NCBI GenBank assembly: GCA_964394335.1
Contig: CAYMVZ010000006.1
Span: forward strand, 1-49,344
DNA from: CAJXCL01 sp964394335
GTDB lineage: Bacteria; Nitrospinota; Nitrospinia; CAJXCL01
Direction: 5' to 3'
Length of the DNA stretch: 49,344 nucleotides
A model generated the notes under the pieces. That model was not told where the DNA came from, ran no database searches, and saw only the letters and a program-made list of their open reading frames with translations. Both the position numbers and the translations under genes were made by a program. Shown in pieces: positions 31,697 to 39,576 of this stretch (positions are counted from its first letter, which is position 1; every line of letters begins with the position of its first letter).

Positions 31697-32917
31697 CTAC
31701 TCACATTTCAATGCATCAATAGGGTTTAATGCAGCAGCTTTTCTGGCAGGATACACTCCAAAAAACATTCCAATAAAAAGAGCGACAAAAAAGGAAATAA
31801 TAATAATATTATTCGGAACTATAAGATCCCATTTGGTGGTTAAGGAGACCGCGTAAGATATAATCATTCCCAGGGCAATCCCCACTATTCCACCATTCAG
31901 GCTTAAAATAAGGGATTCCACAATAAACTGCGTGAGGACATCTCTCTTTTTTGCGCCAACTGCCCGCCTGATGCCTATTTCCAATGTTCTTTCTCTGACG
32001 GAAATCATCATAACCGCGAGAATCCCAATCCCCGCTACCAGCAGAGAAATAGCTGCCACACCGGCAATCAGCATCGTAAATATTCGGGCAGTATCTTCCT
32101 TGGTTTTGATCAGTTCCAGTTGATTCCTAATCGTAAAGTCATCATCTTTATAAGACGGCAGTTTATGCTCTAAGCGGAGTATATCCTTTACCTCTTGTAC
32201 AGCTTCCTCAATATCATCTTTTTCTGTTGCCTGGGCGTAAATAGTGCTGATAAAAGTCTGGTTAAATAATCTGCGCAGAGCAGTTGAAATGGGTATAAAT
32301 ACCTGGTTATCTTCATCCCGGCCATCCACTTCCATCCCTTTACCCTTTGTAATTCCAATTACTTTAAATGGAATTTTCCTGATCCGGATAACCTGGTCTA
32401 AAGGATCGTTATCAACAAAAAGGTCTTTAGCTACACTTTCTCCAATGACCGCCACCCGCCTGTAGCTTTTCACATCTGACCAGGTAAAAAACTCACCATA
32501 TAAAATGTCAAAATTCCTTATCTCAAGAAAATCAGGCGTGGTTCCCATAATATTCGATCGGAGAATACCATTCCCGTATTTGATTTCCAGCGGCAAAAAA
32601 TGACCGGGAGCGGCTCTGCTGATATAAGAAGAGTTTTCAGCGATCTTTCTTGAATCTTTGGTTTTTAAAGTGGTTACATTGCCTTTTATTCGGGGCACTC
32701 CGTGCCGCATTTTTATTTCACCGGCATTGACAATAATAAGATTTTTCCCCATCTTTTCAATTTCATCCAGAGTTTTCTGCTTAGCCCCCTCCCCTACTGC
32801 TGTCATAACGATGACCGCGGCTATCCCGATGACGATTCCTAATAAGGCAAGGGTAGTGCGCAGTTTATGGGTTCGTAAACTTTGTAATGCTATTTTTAAT
32901 ACAACAGAAAATTTCAT
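31697..32917 (-). CDS. MacB/FtsX-like ABC transporter permease (second of pair)
   Basis: A 406-aa permease: one N-terminal helix (TTLALLGIVIGIAAVIVM region), a large periplasmic MacB_PCD domain (residues ~45-250) and three C-terminal helices ending in YPARKAAALNPIDALK, the FtsX-family tail. Such proteins form dimers with an ATPase and, in MacB systems, transmit movement to a periplasmic adaptor rather than importing a substrate. It lacks the ATPase domain fused in true MacB. It lies 157 bases downstream of a paralogous permease on the same strand. Confidence 0.9.
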   Translation of the reverse strand: MKFSVVLKIALQSLRTHKLRTTLALLGIVIGIAAVIVMTAVGEGAKQKTLDEIEKMGKNLIIVNAGEIKMRHGVPRIKGNVTTLKTKDSRKIAENSSYISRAAPGHFLPLEIKYGNGILRSNIMGTTPDFLEIRNFDILYGEFFTWSDVKSYRRVAVIGESVAKDLFVDNDPLDQVIRIRKIPFKVIGITKGKGMEVDGRDEDNQVFIPISTALRRLFNQTFISTIYAQATEKDDIEEAVQEVKDILRLEHKLPSYKDDDFTIRNQLELIKTKEDTARIFTMLIAGVAAISLLVAGIGILAVMMISVRERTLEIGIRRAVGAKKRDVLTQFIVESLILSLNGGIVGIALGMIISYAVSLTTKWDLIVPNNIIIISFFVALFIGMFFGVYPARKAAALNPIDALKCE

Positions 32918-32973
32918 AGTGTAATAGCGATCAGCTTTCAGCAGTCAGCATTCAGCTTTATATTTATTGGACT

Positions 32974-33012
32974 GCAATGACAAAGCTGAGCTTAGCTCCG
33001 CTGTGTCATTGC
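32974..33012. repeat. GCAATGACA hairpin repeat with AGCTGAGCTTAGCT insert
   Basis: GCAATGACA (32974-32982) pairs with TGTCATTGC (33004-33012). Between them lies AAGCTGAGCTTAGCTC, a module also found at 48228-48243 and, reverse-complemented, inside the structured repeats at 13916 and 38690. It occupies the gap between the two permease genes. Confidence 0.6.
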
Positions 33013-33074
33013 GATTTCATGTTTATTTTATTCTCTCCTGATCCCCGACACCTGGTCTCTGTCCCCTGCATTTC

Positions 33075-34283
33075 TCATCTCAACGCCTGCACAGGGTTCA
33101 TAAGTGTTGCTTTTCGAGCCGGCTGAAGACCAAAAAGAATCCCCACTAACACGGAAAAAATAAACGCCAGCGCAAAAGACTCCCAGCTCATGGTTGCCTT
33201 TAGTTTGGAAAAAGTCGATATAAAGAAATTGATCACTCCTCCCAACACAAGACCCATCATGCCGCCTGACAAAGCAACAAAAGTTGATTCCAAAAGAAAC
33301 TGCATGAGGATATCACTCTTTTTAGCTCCAAATGATCGCTTGATCCCGATTTCTTTTATCCGCTCATTCACGGAAACCAGCATAATATTCATAATCACAA
33401 TGCCGCTTACCAGCAGAGAGATTGTTGAAATCATTCCAAGCATAACAGTAAGAGTCTTTTTAGATTTTGTAATCCACTCAACCAGCACTTCAGGAGTGAT
33501 TATTCTGAAATCATCTTCTGCCGTGGTACCGAGATGATGCCGCTCTCTCAATATGGAGCGAACCTGTTCGATAGTATCCTTTGCCTGATGAGCATCATGA
33601 AGCTGAAGGCGTATACTGTTTAAATGAACCTGCTGAAACAGCCGCCGTGCTGATGTTGTAAGAGGGATGACGATACGGTCATCAGGATCATACCCGCTTT
33701 CCGTGACCCCTTTTTCTTCCATTATGCCTATTACCTTAAAAAAGACCCTGTTAATACGAACAAACTTTCCAATTGGGTCTTCACCTTTAAAAAGCTTTTT
33801 CATCGGTGTGGCGCCTATCACGCATACTTTTCTCATGCCCATGACATCTTCATCCGTAATGTAGTCACCATCGGTAACATTCCATGTTCTTGCAGTAAAC
33901 CATTCCGGGGTAATACCGTTTATTCTTGTGTTGCTGGATTCCTTTTTATAGATTGTCCTCAAACGTTTTCCCTGGTACGGAGCAATCAGTTTAACATTAT
34001 CCAGTTCAGCAAGGATTTCAGCATCTTGAAGTGTCAGGGTGTGGGCTCTTTTTCTGCGGTGACTAAAGACCTTTCCCGCGCCTGAACCAATATAAACAGC
34101 TTCAGAACCGAACCCAAACTGCGATATTCTGGATAATATCTGGGTTTTCGCGCCTTCACCGATTGATACAATAACAGTAAGGGATGCAATGCCGATAATA
34201 ATCCCAAGCATCATGAGCACTAAATTAACCTTATTGCTCTTCAATCCCCTTACCGCTTCCAGCGCTATGCGTAAAAGTCTCAT
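33075..34283 (-). CDS. MacB/FtsX-like ABC transporter permease (first of pair)
   Basis: A 402-aa permease with the same plan as its downstream neighbour: an N-terminal helix (MMLGIIIGIASLTVIVSIG), a periplasmic MacB_PCD domain and three C-terminal helices ending in QPARKATLMNPVQALR. The protein stops two residues earlier than is typical. No ATP-binding subunit or membrane-fusion protein is adjacent on either side, so the partner genes must lie elsewhere. Two different permeases suggest a heterodimer. It starts at ATG 34283. Confidence 0.9.
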   Translation of the reverse strand: MRLLRIALEAVRGLKSNKVNLVLMMLGIIIGIASLTVIVSIGEGAKTQILSRISQFGFGSEAVYIGSGAGKVFSHRRKRAHTLTLQDAEILAELDNVKLIAPYQGKRLRTIYKKESSNTRINGITPEWFTARTWNVTDGDYITDEDVMGMRKVCVIGATPMKKLFKGEDPIGKFVRINRVFFKVIGIMEEKGVTESGYDPDDRIVIPLTTSARRLFQQVHLNSIRLQLHDAHQAKDTIEQVRSILRERHHLGTTAEDDFRIITPEVLVEWITKSKKTLTVMLGMISTISLLVSGIVIMNIMLVSVNERIKEIGIKRSFGAKKSDILMQFLLESTFVALSGGMMGLVLGGVINFFISTFSKLKATMSWESFALAFIFSVLVGILFGLQPARKATLMNPVQALR

Positions 34284-34583
34284 AGTTTCAATTATAATTT
34301 ACTTCAGGTTATTTGTAAAAAAATATATGGAGTAAAAAAGATAAAGATGGAGATGTGACCCCGGTTTTCCGATTTAATCCCTTCTTTGCCAAGAAGCGCA
34401 CTAAGGATACGAAACAATTTGTCAATGTTAAAGATTTGACCCTCTGAAGGCTATTTACATATAATGTGAAAAGGTGTAAATTCTTTTACAAGGCTTAGCA
34501 AAGTTTTTGTTGGGCATCGGGCGGTAGCCTATTTGGATGTGGTCCTGCCACTCTGTAATATCAGCCTATATTGTAAAAAAAAT
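34284..34583 (+). other. 300-bp gap before the 98-aa membrane protein
   Basis: Gene-free. It contains one strong plus-strand promoter candidate (separate entry) and no clear palindromic repeat. No promoter for the divergent permease pair was recognised. Confidence 0.5.
34436..34465 (+). promoter_or_regulatory. Sigma-70-type promoter
   Basis: TTGACC (34436-34441), an 18-base spacer and a perfect TATAAT (34460-34465). It would give a leader of about 110 bases for the membrane protein starting at 34584. Confidence 0.6.
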
Positions 34584-34880
34584 ATGCCCGGAATAAACGA
34601 AATAGTTTTAGTAGTTGTCATTACGATAGCTCTTTTTTTCATGGCCAGAAAATCTCATAGGAGACCAGTGATGAAACCGGTCTTTTCATTTAAAGAAAAA
34701 ATGGGCGGATGGAAACGGCTCGCAATTCTTGCTTCGATTTTCTGGACGATTTTTACAGGGGTTTACTTGGAGCCCTGGAAGAACAATGTTCTCCATTTTA
34801 TCTATATTGGTATTATACCGGTAGCTGTGGCATGGGGCATTGCCTGGGTAATTGAGGGATACAGGAAAGAAAAGTACTAA
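34584..34880 (+). CDS. Small membrane protein, unknown function (98 aa)
   Basis: A 98-aa protein with three hydrophobic segments (about residues 5-20, 46-60 and 70-90) separated by a basic loop (ARKSHRRPVMKPVFSFKEK). The frame extends back to a TTG at 34533, but the ATG at 34584 starts directly before the first helix and is preferred. A strong promoter lies upstream. I do not recognise the family. It stands alone between the permease operon and a repeat-filled gap. Confidence 0.55.
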   Translation: MPGINEIVLVVVITIALFFMARKSHRRPVMKPVFSFKEKMGGWKRLAILASIFWTIFTGVYLEPWKNNVLHFIYIGIIPVAVAWGIAWVIEGYRKEKY

Positions 34881-34964
34881 TATAACGACTCGGAAATTCT
34901 ACGACCTTTTGAAAACAAAGGTGCTATTTGAGGCTCAAACATCCTACCCCATTCAGGGAAAAAT

Positions 34965-35053
34965 GGAATGATGGAATAGTGGAAGAACAAAAAACCCAAT
35001 GTCCCAGTTTTCCAAACCCCATGATTCCAACGTTCCATTATTCCACCTTTCCA
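34965..35053. repeat. Imperfect inverted repeat of GGAAT/ATTCC units
   Basis: The 20-base arm 34965-34984 (units GGAATGATGG, AATAGTGGAA) matches the reverse complement of 35034-35053 at 17 of 20 positions. Both arms are themselves made of a degenerate ~8-base unit. Confidence 0.45.
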
Positions 35054-35164
35054 ATTGTGAGCGAATCTTTGGAACTAAGTTCTATATAGGGATCAGGTGC
35101 CCGGGATCAGGGGACAGGGATTTTAAAAAGCTGTCAACAGTTGGCTTTACACACCCCCGAAAAT

Positions 35165-35391
35165 TTGAAGCTCCCCGTAGCACAAGCTACGGGGAATCTT
35201 CACAATTTTACCATGATGGTAAAATTGGATGGCTTTTAAAAAGCCACCTGAAGGGTTGAGGCCATGGATGGTCGAAATCAATGTAGAGTATTTACACCCC
35301 CCTGAGTCCCCCCTTGTTAGGGGGGATTAAGGGGGGTGTCGCTCGCTGACCCCGCAGCAAGCAACAGGGAATGCGCTCGCTAAACACTTTC
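35165..35391 (+). repeat. Composite palindromic repeat, copy 2, carrying structured-repeat copy B
   Basis: In order: TTGAAG...CTTCA hairpin with CCCCGTAGC/GCTACGGGG (35165-35202); perfect hairpin AATTTTACCAT/ATGGTAAAATT (35204-35226); TGGCTTTT/AAAAGCCA hairpin (35230-35246); invariant core GAAGGGTTGAGGCCA plus TGGATGG (35250-35271); a C6/G6 inverted repeat (35294-35339); and the AATGCGCTCGCTAAACACTT tail (35370-35391). It is the longest copy in the window. Confidence 0.75.
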
Positions 35392-35482
35392 ATTAAAAAA
35401 ATTGACTTTTATGGCTTTTATAGTGTAGGTTTAATTGAAACTTTTTTCTTTATTTCTTATCTATTAAGTAAGGAGGTTTGTT

Positions 35483-35866
35483 ATGAAAAAATATGTCTTT
35501 TTTATACTATCTACCGGATTTTTCCTGTTTTCCTTTGCATTAGCCCCCTCTCCTTCGCTAGCAAAAAAACCCTACAGAACTTTAGCGTTGAAGGCTGCCG
35601 GAGCTGAAAATAATAAAGCAGCGGAAATTAATAACGAAGGGATCAGACACTTTACCGAAAAACACTGGACAGAATCAGGAGAATTTTTCGAGGATGCTGT
35701 AAAGACAGACCCTAACCTCGCAGTAGCACATTTTAACCTTGCCTTAGTTCATCACAAGAAGAATAGACATAAAGAGGCTGCAGGGCATTTCAAAAAAGCA
35801 GCGGAACTGGCCCCAAATGACTCAAGGATTCAGAATTCAGAAATATTGAAGGAGCACATTAAATAA
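35483..35866 (+). CDS. Exported TPR protein
   Basis: A 127-aa protein with an AAGGAGG nine bases before ATG 35483. Residues 1-27 form a typical Sec signal peptide (MKKYVFFILSTGFFLF..., probable cleavage after SLA). Residues ~45-115 hold two tetratricopeptide repeats (NEGIRHFTEKHWTESGEFF; VAHFNLALVHHKKNRHKEAA). It probably acts in the periplasm as a protein-interaction adaptor. It is the first gene on the plus strand in the stretch that ends with the PspA/DUF4178 genes, but a 393-base repeat-bearing gap follows, so co-transcription is uncertain. Confidence 0.8.
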   Translation: MKKYVFFILSTGFFLFSFALAPSPSLAKKPYRTLALKAAGAENNKAAEINNEGIRHFTEKHWTESGEFFEDAVKTDPNLAVAHFNLALVHHKKNRHKEAAGHFKKAAELAPNDSRIQNSEILKEHIK

Positions 35867-36259
35867 TTTTAGATTTCAGATTCCAAATTTGAGAAGCTAT
35901 AATCTATAACCCCCATTGATCCATTATTGAAGATTCCCCGCAGCAAAGCTGCGAGGGATCTTCAGTGTAGAGCATTATTTTATTTTAAGTTCGCTCGCAT
36001 ACCCAGCAGCAAGTTGCGGGGTATGCGCTCGCTAAACACTTTTCAGTTTCACCGACACTCCTTCCATGTGTAAAGCTATACGGGGCAAGTATTCCAATCC
36101 ATTTTAAAGAAAGTTTTTTATTTTAACCTCGCAGTATGCGATAATGAGCCACACACTTTGAAAGTGCGCGGCACATCCAGGAACAAGTCCACGATGATAA
36201 TTTCCGGACAGCCCGGGATTAAGGTTGTGAAAAAAACTTCCTGAAAAAAGGAAATCTTT
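35867..36259. other. 393-bp gap between the TPR protein and the coiled-coil membrane protein
   Basis: It contains composite repeat copy 3 (35927-36044) and otherwise unremarkable sequence. No promoter or ORF with coding character was recognised. Confidence 0.55.
35927..36044 (+). repeat. Composite palindromic repeat, copy 3
   Basis: TTGAAGATTCCCCGCAGC pairs with GCTGCGAGGGATCTTCA (35927-35964). A short spacer and a flanking GCTCGC come next, then a second hairpin CATACCC...GGGGTATG and the tail GCGCTCGCTAAACACTTTTC (to 36044). It shows the basic two-hairpin architecture without inserts. Confidence 0.75.
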
Positions 36260-36670
36260 ATGATCGGAGTATTTTTAAAAGGCCTCATTAAAAAGGAAGC
36301 TATAGCCAGGGCTCTTCCCATTGCCAAGAAAGTTTTGTTAGACGTCGGTAAAGAATACGTTCAGGGTGCTGCAAAAACAGCAGGAGAGAAATCAGTCGGA
36401 ACAATCACAAAAGCTCCTCAAAAAGTGGAAGAGTTTGTAAATAAAAAAAAGAGTGAATTTCTTGACGAAGCGGAAAGCAAGGCCGAGAAGGTTTTTTCAG
36501 ACCAGATGGAAATATTAGACCAGAGAATTGACAAGAAAGTTATTGAAATTGAAAAAAAAGTCGATGAAAAAATTAAGGCTGTATTCTGGCTGTTTCTCTT
36601 TTCCACGTTTGTAATTATGATCCTTGCCGGCTTGACATTCTCTCTGCTGCTCAGGTATTTTAATTTTTAA
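36260..36670 (+). CDS. Coiled-coil protein with C-terminal membrane anchor, unknown function
   Basis: A 136-aa protein. Residues ~10-105 are charged and helical with a heptad-like pattern (VEEFVNKKKSEFLDEAESK ... DQRIDKKVIEIEKKVDEK). Residues 108-132 form one membrane helix (AVFWLFLFSTFVIMILAGL). This tail-anchored arrangement would hold a coiled coil on the cytoplasmic face of the membrane. AAGGAAA precedes ATG 36260. It lies just upstream of the K+ channel and in the same direction as the PspA-like genes. I do not recognise a named family. Confidence 0.7.
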   Translation: MIGVFLKGLIKKEAIARALPIAKKVLLDVGKEYVQGAAKTAGEKSVGTITKAPQKVEEFVNKKKSEFLDEAESKAEKVFSDQMEILDQRIDKKVIEIEKKVDEKIKAVFWLFLFSTFVIMILAGLTFSLLLRYFNF

Positions 36671-36671
36671 T

Positions 36672-36757
36672 CCCACACAGTGGGTTTAATTCCCCGACGT
36701 TCTACGTCGAAAAAATAAGATAAAGTTGTTTTAAATATCCCGATGCTCTGCGTCGGG
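36672..36757. repeat. Cluster of three short hairpins, the first terminator-like
   Basis: CCCAC-ACA-GTGGG (36672-36684) is followed by TTTAATT and may end transcription of the preceding gene. CGACGT-TCT-ACGTCG (36695-36709) and CCCGATGC-TCT-GCGTCGGG (36739-36757, one G-T pair) share the same TCT loop and are two versions of one repeat. Confidence 0.55.
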
Positions 36758-36782
36758 GAGTATGTCATAGTATTGATTTCTG

Positions 36783-37817
36783 ATGATACATGTATTATTT
36801 CATCTTAAAAAATTCCTCAATTCCATTGCGAAAAATAAAATAACGCGGTTATTGCTTTTAACACTTATTATCCTTTTCATAGGGGCTTTTGGACTTAGCT
36901 ATTTTGAAAAAACATCTTCCATTCTTGACGCGTTCTGGTGGAGTTTTGTTACGATCACAACTGTCGGCTATGGCGATATTGCCCCTTCCACGCTTGGCGG
37001 GAGAATTGTCGGGATTATCGTCATGGTGTTTGGGATCGGTATGCTTGGAATGTTTACCGCCACCATTGCCAGCATCTTTGTGGAGGGAAAAATTAAAGAA
37101 GGAAAAGGAACAAAGGCCGTGAAAGTGAACGAACATTTTATTATCTGCGAATGGAGCTTGAAGGCTAAAGAGATTGTTGAAGAACTGCGCGCTGACGCAA
37201 AAGTCCAGAACAAACCGATTGTTCTTATTGCGGACATCCCGGAAAAGCCGACGGAAGACGATAAGATGTTTTTTGTCCGCGGAGAAGTCAACGATGAAAC
37301 TTTAGGAAAGGCTAATCTGAAGGAAGCAAGCGTGGTAATGGTTCTGGCAAACAATAACGTGGACGCATGCTCCAGAGACGCGAGGACCATATTAAATATC
37401 CTGTCAATTCGAACATTAAATACTGACATTTACATTTGCGCGGAGATTGAAGATACAAAAAACACTGATCATTGTAAAAGGGCGGGAGCAAATGAGATCA
37501 TTGTAATCGGGAAGCTGAGCAGCAACCTCCTGGTACAGGCGGCTCTGGATCACGGCATAACCCAAATAATTTCAGAGCTTGTTACTAACAGGTTTGGCTG
37601 TGAACTGTACAAAATGAAACCTCCGCAAAATCTTGTGGGAAGACCATTTGTTGAGGTATTAACATTTTTAAAAAAAGAACATAATTCCATTGTTCTTGCA
37701 GTTGAATCGCCTGACAATAAAAAATTTATTTCAAATCCTCCAAAAGATTATGTTATTCAACCTGAGGATCAACTGGTCATAGTCGCAAACGAACGGCCAA
37801 ATTTAGCAGTTCGGTAA
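36783..37817 (+). CDS. Two-helix potassium channel with cytoplasmic RCK (TrkA-N/TrkA-C) domain
   Basis: A 344-aa MthK-like channel subunit: helix 1 (~20-39), pore loop with the selectivity filter TVGYGD (60-65), helix 2 (~73-98), RCK-N domain (~117-255) and TrkA-C domain (~275-340). It would form tetramers in the inner membrane passing K+, gated by a ligand on the RCK ring. The usual nucleotide-binding GxGxxG is altered: the strand reads HFIICEWSLKA with Glu123 where Gly is normal, so a different ligand is likely. It lies two bases before the J-domain gene. Confidence 0.92.
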   Translation: MIHVLFHLKKFLNSIAKNKITRLLLLTLIILFIGAFGLSYFEKTSSILDAFWWSFVTITTVGYGDIAPSTLGGRIVGIIVMVFGIGMLGMFTATIASIFVEGKIKEGKGTKAVKVNEHFIICEWSLKAKEIVEELRADAKVQNKPIVLIADIPEKPTEDDKMFFVRGEVNDETLGKANLKEASVVMVLANNNVDACSRDARTILNILSIRTLNTDIYICAEIEDTKNTDHCKRAGANEIIVIGKLSSNLLVQAALDHGITQIISELVTNRFGCELYKMKPPQNLVGRPFVEVLTFLKKEHNSIVLAVESPDNKKFISNPPKDYVIQPEDQLVIVANERPNLAVR

Positions 37818-37819
37818 AT

Positions 37820-38170
37820 ATGGAAATATTAAACCGTGTCTATCGCATTATAAGGTCTAATATAAAATTTGGACGTGGTGAAAGGTATGATACAGTAAAT
37901 ACTTTTGAGTTGGATGATGGAGGGTACGAAAAACAAAATTCAAAAATCCTTGAGAATGTAGATGATGATCTGGCACGATATTACGCAAATTTAGAAATTC
38001 CCTATGGATCGGATCTACCGACTGTAAAAAAAGCCTGGAAGCGAATGTTAAAAAAATATCATCCTGACCTTCATTCAAGAGATGCTAAGAAGCAACAGAC
38101 AGCAACCAGATTAACTCAAGGACTAACCACAGCATATAATGAAATAAAAAAGCGCGTAAGAAGAGGGTAA
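37820..38170 (+). CDS. J-domain (DnaJ-like) protein
   Basis: A 116-aa protein. The N-terminal half (1-45) is basic then polar, with no recognised domain. Residues ~53-112 form a J-domain, with helix II KKAWKRMLKKY leading to the HPD motif (81-83) and a helix ending NEIKKRVRRG. J-domains stimulate Hsp70 (DnaK) ATPase and recruit it to a client or site. No G/F, zinc-finger or client-binding domain follows, so its target comes from the N-terminal part or neighbours. It starts two bases after the K+ channel stop: tight coupling. Confidence 0.85.
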   Translation: MEILNRVYRIIRSNIKFGRGERYDTVNTFELDDGGYEKQNSKILENVDDDLARYYANLEIPYGSDLPTVKKAWKRMLKKYHPDLHSRDAKKQQTATRLTQGLTTAYNEIKKRVRRG

Positions 38171-38211
38171 CACATTAAAGTATTTATATTTTTTAAGAAA
38201 GGAGGGCTTCA

Positions 38212-38607
38212 ATGTCTGAGAACCTGGAAAAGGTAAAAAATTATTTGCAAGAACTGGGTTTTTCAATTTCCAGTGAAAGCACCAAAGAAAAACTGGTGGT
38301 TATCGACGATGAGGAAAAAGGTATTAATAATCTCATCATTGACTGTGAAGAACCGATTTTAGTTATTGAACAAATTATTATGAAAGTTCCAGGAAAGGCA
38401 AATGATTTTTTCAAACGCCTTCTCCAAATTAATCGAACGGTAGTTCATGGGGCGTTTGTACTCGATGAAGATGGTAAGAATGTTATCTTCAGGGATACGT
38501 TACAGCTTGAAAATCTTGATAAGAACGAACTGGAAGGATCGATAAATTCTTTAAGTCTGGCTCTGGCGGAAAATGCCAATGAGCTGATCTCATTTAGTAA
38601 ATCCTAG
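38212..38607 (+). CDS. YbjN-like domain protein
   Basis: A 131-aa protein with a good AAAGGAGGG before ATG 38212. The fold pattern is that of YbjN/type III chaperone-like domains: an N-terminal helix (NLEKVKNYLQELGF), strands, then FFKRLLQINRTVVHGAFVLDEDGKNVIFRDTL (no longer than one motif quoted here: LLQINRTVVHGAF) and a long C-terminal helix. YbjN-type domains (PspAB-like) recur next to PspA in Psp-like envelope stress loci. The exact role is unknown; adaptor or chaperone of PspA is a reasonable inference. A structured repeat separates it from pspA. Confidence 0.75.
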   Translation: MSENLEKVKNYLQELGFSISSESTKEKLVVIDDEEKGINNLIIDCEEPILVIEQIIMKVPGKANDFFKRLLQINRTVVHGAFVLDEDGKNVIFRDTLQLENLDKNELEGSINSLSLALAENANELISFSKS

Positions 38608-38755
38608 GCCGCAACCACAATTCGGCATGGAAAGTCGAATTGGACGGATTCCGAAGGAATGCCGCCCGAAGGGTTGAGGCCAAGGAAGGCAGAGCTAAGC
38701 TCAGCTTTGCCACGCTCAGCGGGGCTTTGCCGAAATCAAAAAGGCTACCGCCCTG
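38608..38755 (+). repeat. Structured hairpin repeat, copy F (between YbjN and PspA genes)
   Basis: GCCGCAACCA (38610-38618 region) leads to hairpin AATTCGGC/GTCGAATT (38619-38641), then CGG-ATTCC/GGAAT-G-CCG (38645-38664, bulged G as in copy A). The core GAAGGGTTGAGGCCA and AGGAAGG (38668-38689) follows, then AGAGCTAAGCTCAGC and CGCTCAGCGGGG modules. About 100 bases match copy A. Confidence 0.7.
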
Positions 38756-38786
38756 TGGACTAACAAAAAATTCCGAGCTTCGCATA

Positions 38787-38819
38787 AGGCGCTGTATAAA
38801 AATAAAACTAACAGCGCCT
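38787..38819. repeat. Nine-bp perfect hairpin upstream of pspA
   Basis: AGGCGCTGT (38787-38795) pairs with ACAGCGCCT (38811-38819) across a 15-base A/T loop, followed by AAAAAAAAG. On the minus strand this would be followed upstream by T; on the plus strand there is no T-run. It could modulate expression of the gene starting at 38868. Confidence 0.5.
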
Positions 38820-38867
38820 AAAAAAAAGAAGATTTTATAATGAAATAATTTAAAAGGAGGTTGAATA

Positions 38868-39572
38868 ATGGCAAGTATTTTTCAAAGACTTTTTAAGGTG
38901 GGACAATCCCACGCACACGACATTGTAAATAAATTTGAAGACCCTATCAAAATGACTGAACAGGGGATCCGAGATCTTAAAAAAGATTTACAGGGTACCA
39001 TGAAAAGCCTCGCGGAGGTCAAAGGCATTACTATCCGAATGAAAAAAGAGGTGGAGGATAATAAAAGACTGGCGGCTGATTACGAGCGCAAGGCAATGCT
39101 CCTGCTTCAGAAAATGCAAAAAGGGGAAATGGATAATGCTGACGCTGAAAGACTGGCCACTGAGGCGCTAAAGAAAAAAGAGGATTGCAGTCAAAAGGCT
39201 GTCCGCCTGATGAAAGAACTGGAACAGCATGGAAAAATGTGCGCGCAACTACAAGCAAACGTGAATAAACTCAAGTCAACGGTTACTACTTATGAGAATG
39301 ATCTCATAACTCTTAGAGCAAGGGCAAAAACAGCCGCGGCAACTCGTAAACTTAATGAACAGATGGCAAAAGTGGACTCTTCCGGGACTATATCCATGCT
39401 GGAAAAAATGAAAGCCAAAGTGGAAGAGGATGAATCTTTAGCGCAATCCTATGGCGAACTGGCTTCTGCAGATAAAAGTATTGACGATGAATTGACTGCG
39501 GCGCTTGGCAGTGGAAAAACCAGCGCAGCAAGCGATTCCTTAGCAGCTTTGAAATCCAAAATGGGAATATAG
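38868..39572 (+). CDS. pspA: PspA/IM30 family protein
   Basis: A 234-aa, almost fully helical coiled-coil protein with the PspA/Vipp1 opening (FQRLFKVGQSHAHDIVNKFE; EDPIKMTEQGIRDLK) and long charged helices. AAAGGAGG precedes ATG 38868. PspA/Vipp1 proteins are ESCRT-III relatives that polymerise on damaged inner membrane and preserve the proton-motive force. No PspF-type sigma-54 activator or PspB/C is nearby; instead the partners are YbjN, DUF4178, J-domain and K+ channel genes. It is followed after four bases by the DUF4178 gene, clearly one operon. Confidence 0.92.
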   Translation: MASIFQRLFKVGQSHAHDIVNKFEDPIKMTEQGIRDLKKDLQGTMKSLAEVKGITIRMKKEVEDNKRLAADYERKAMLLLQKMQKGEMDNADAERLATEALKKKEDCSQKAVRLMKELEQHGKMCAQLQANVNKLKSTVTTYENDLITLRARAKTAAATRKLNEQMAKVDSSGTISMLEKMKAKVEEDESLAQSYGELASADKSIDDELTAALGSGKTSAASDSLAALKSKMGI

Positions 39573-39576
39573 TAGA

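Larger units (their letters stand above)
34881..35482. other. 602-bp gene-free region with nested repeats
   Basis: It contains a GGAATGATGG-type inverted repeat (34965-35053), a GGGATCAGG tandem-like patch near 35090-35120, and the long composite repeat 35165-35391, then an AT-rich leader for the TPR gene. Open frames here run through the palindromes and have no coding character. Confidence 0.65.

Noticed and set aside
34999..35259. 86-codon plus-strand frame
   Set aside because: It runs through GGGATCAGG patches and palindromic repeats, with no ribosome site and no protein-like composition.
38761..38835. attC-like look of TAACAA and GCGCTGT/ACAGCGCC hairpin
   Set aside because: The R/L core sites of integron attC are not present and no integrase or cassette genes are nearby; treated as a simple hairpin.
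38594..38840. Open frames of 63 and 66 codons on both strands
   Set aside because: They are translations of the structured repeat (copy F) that also occurs in non-coding positions at 13.9 kb.
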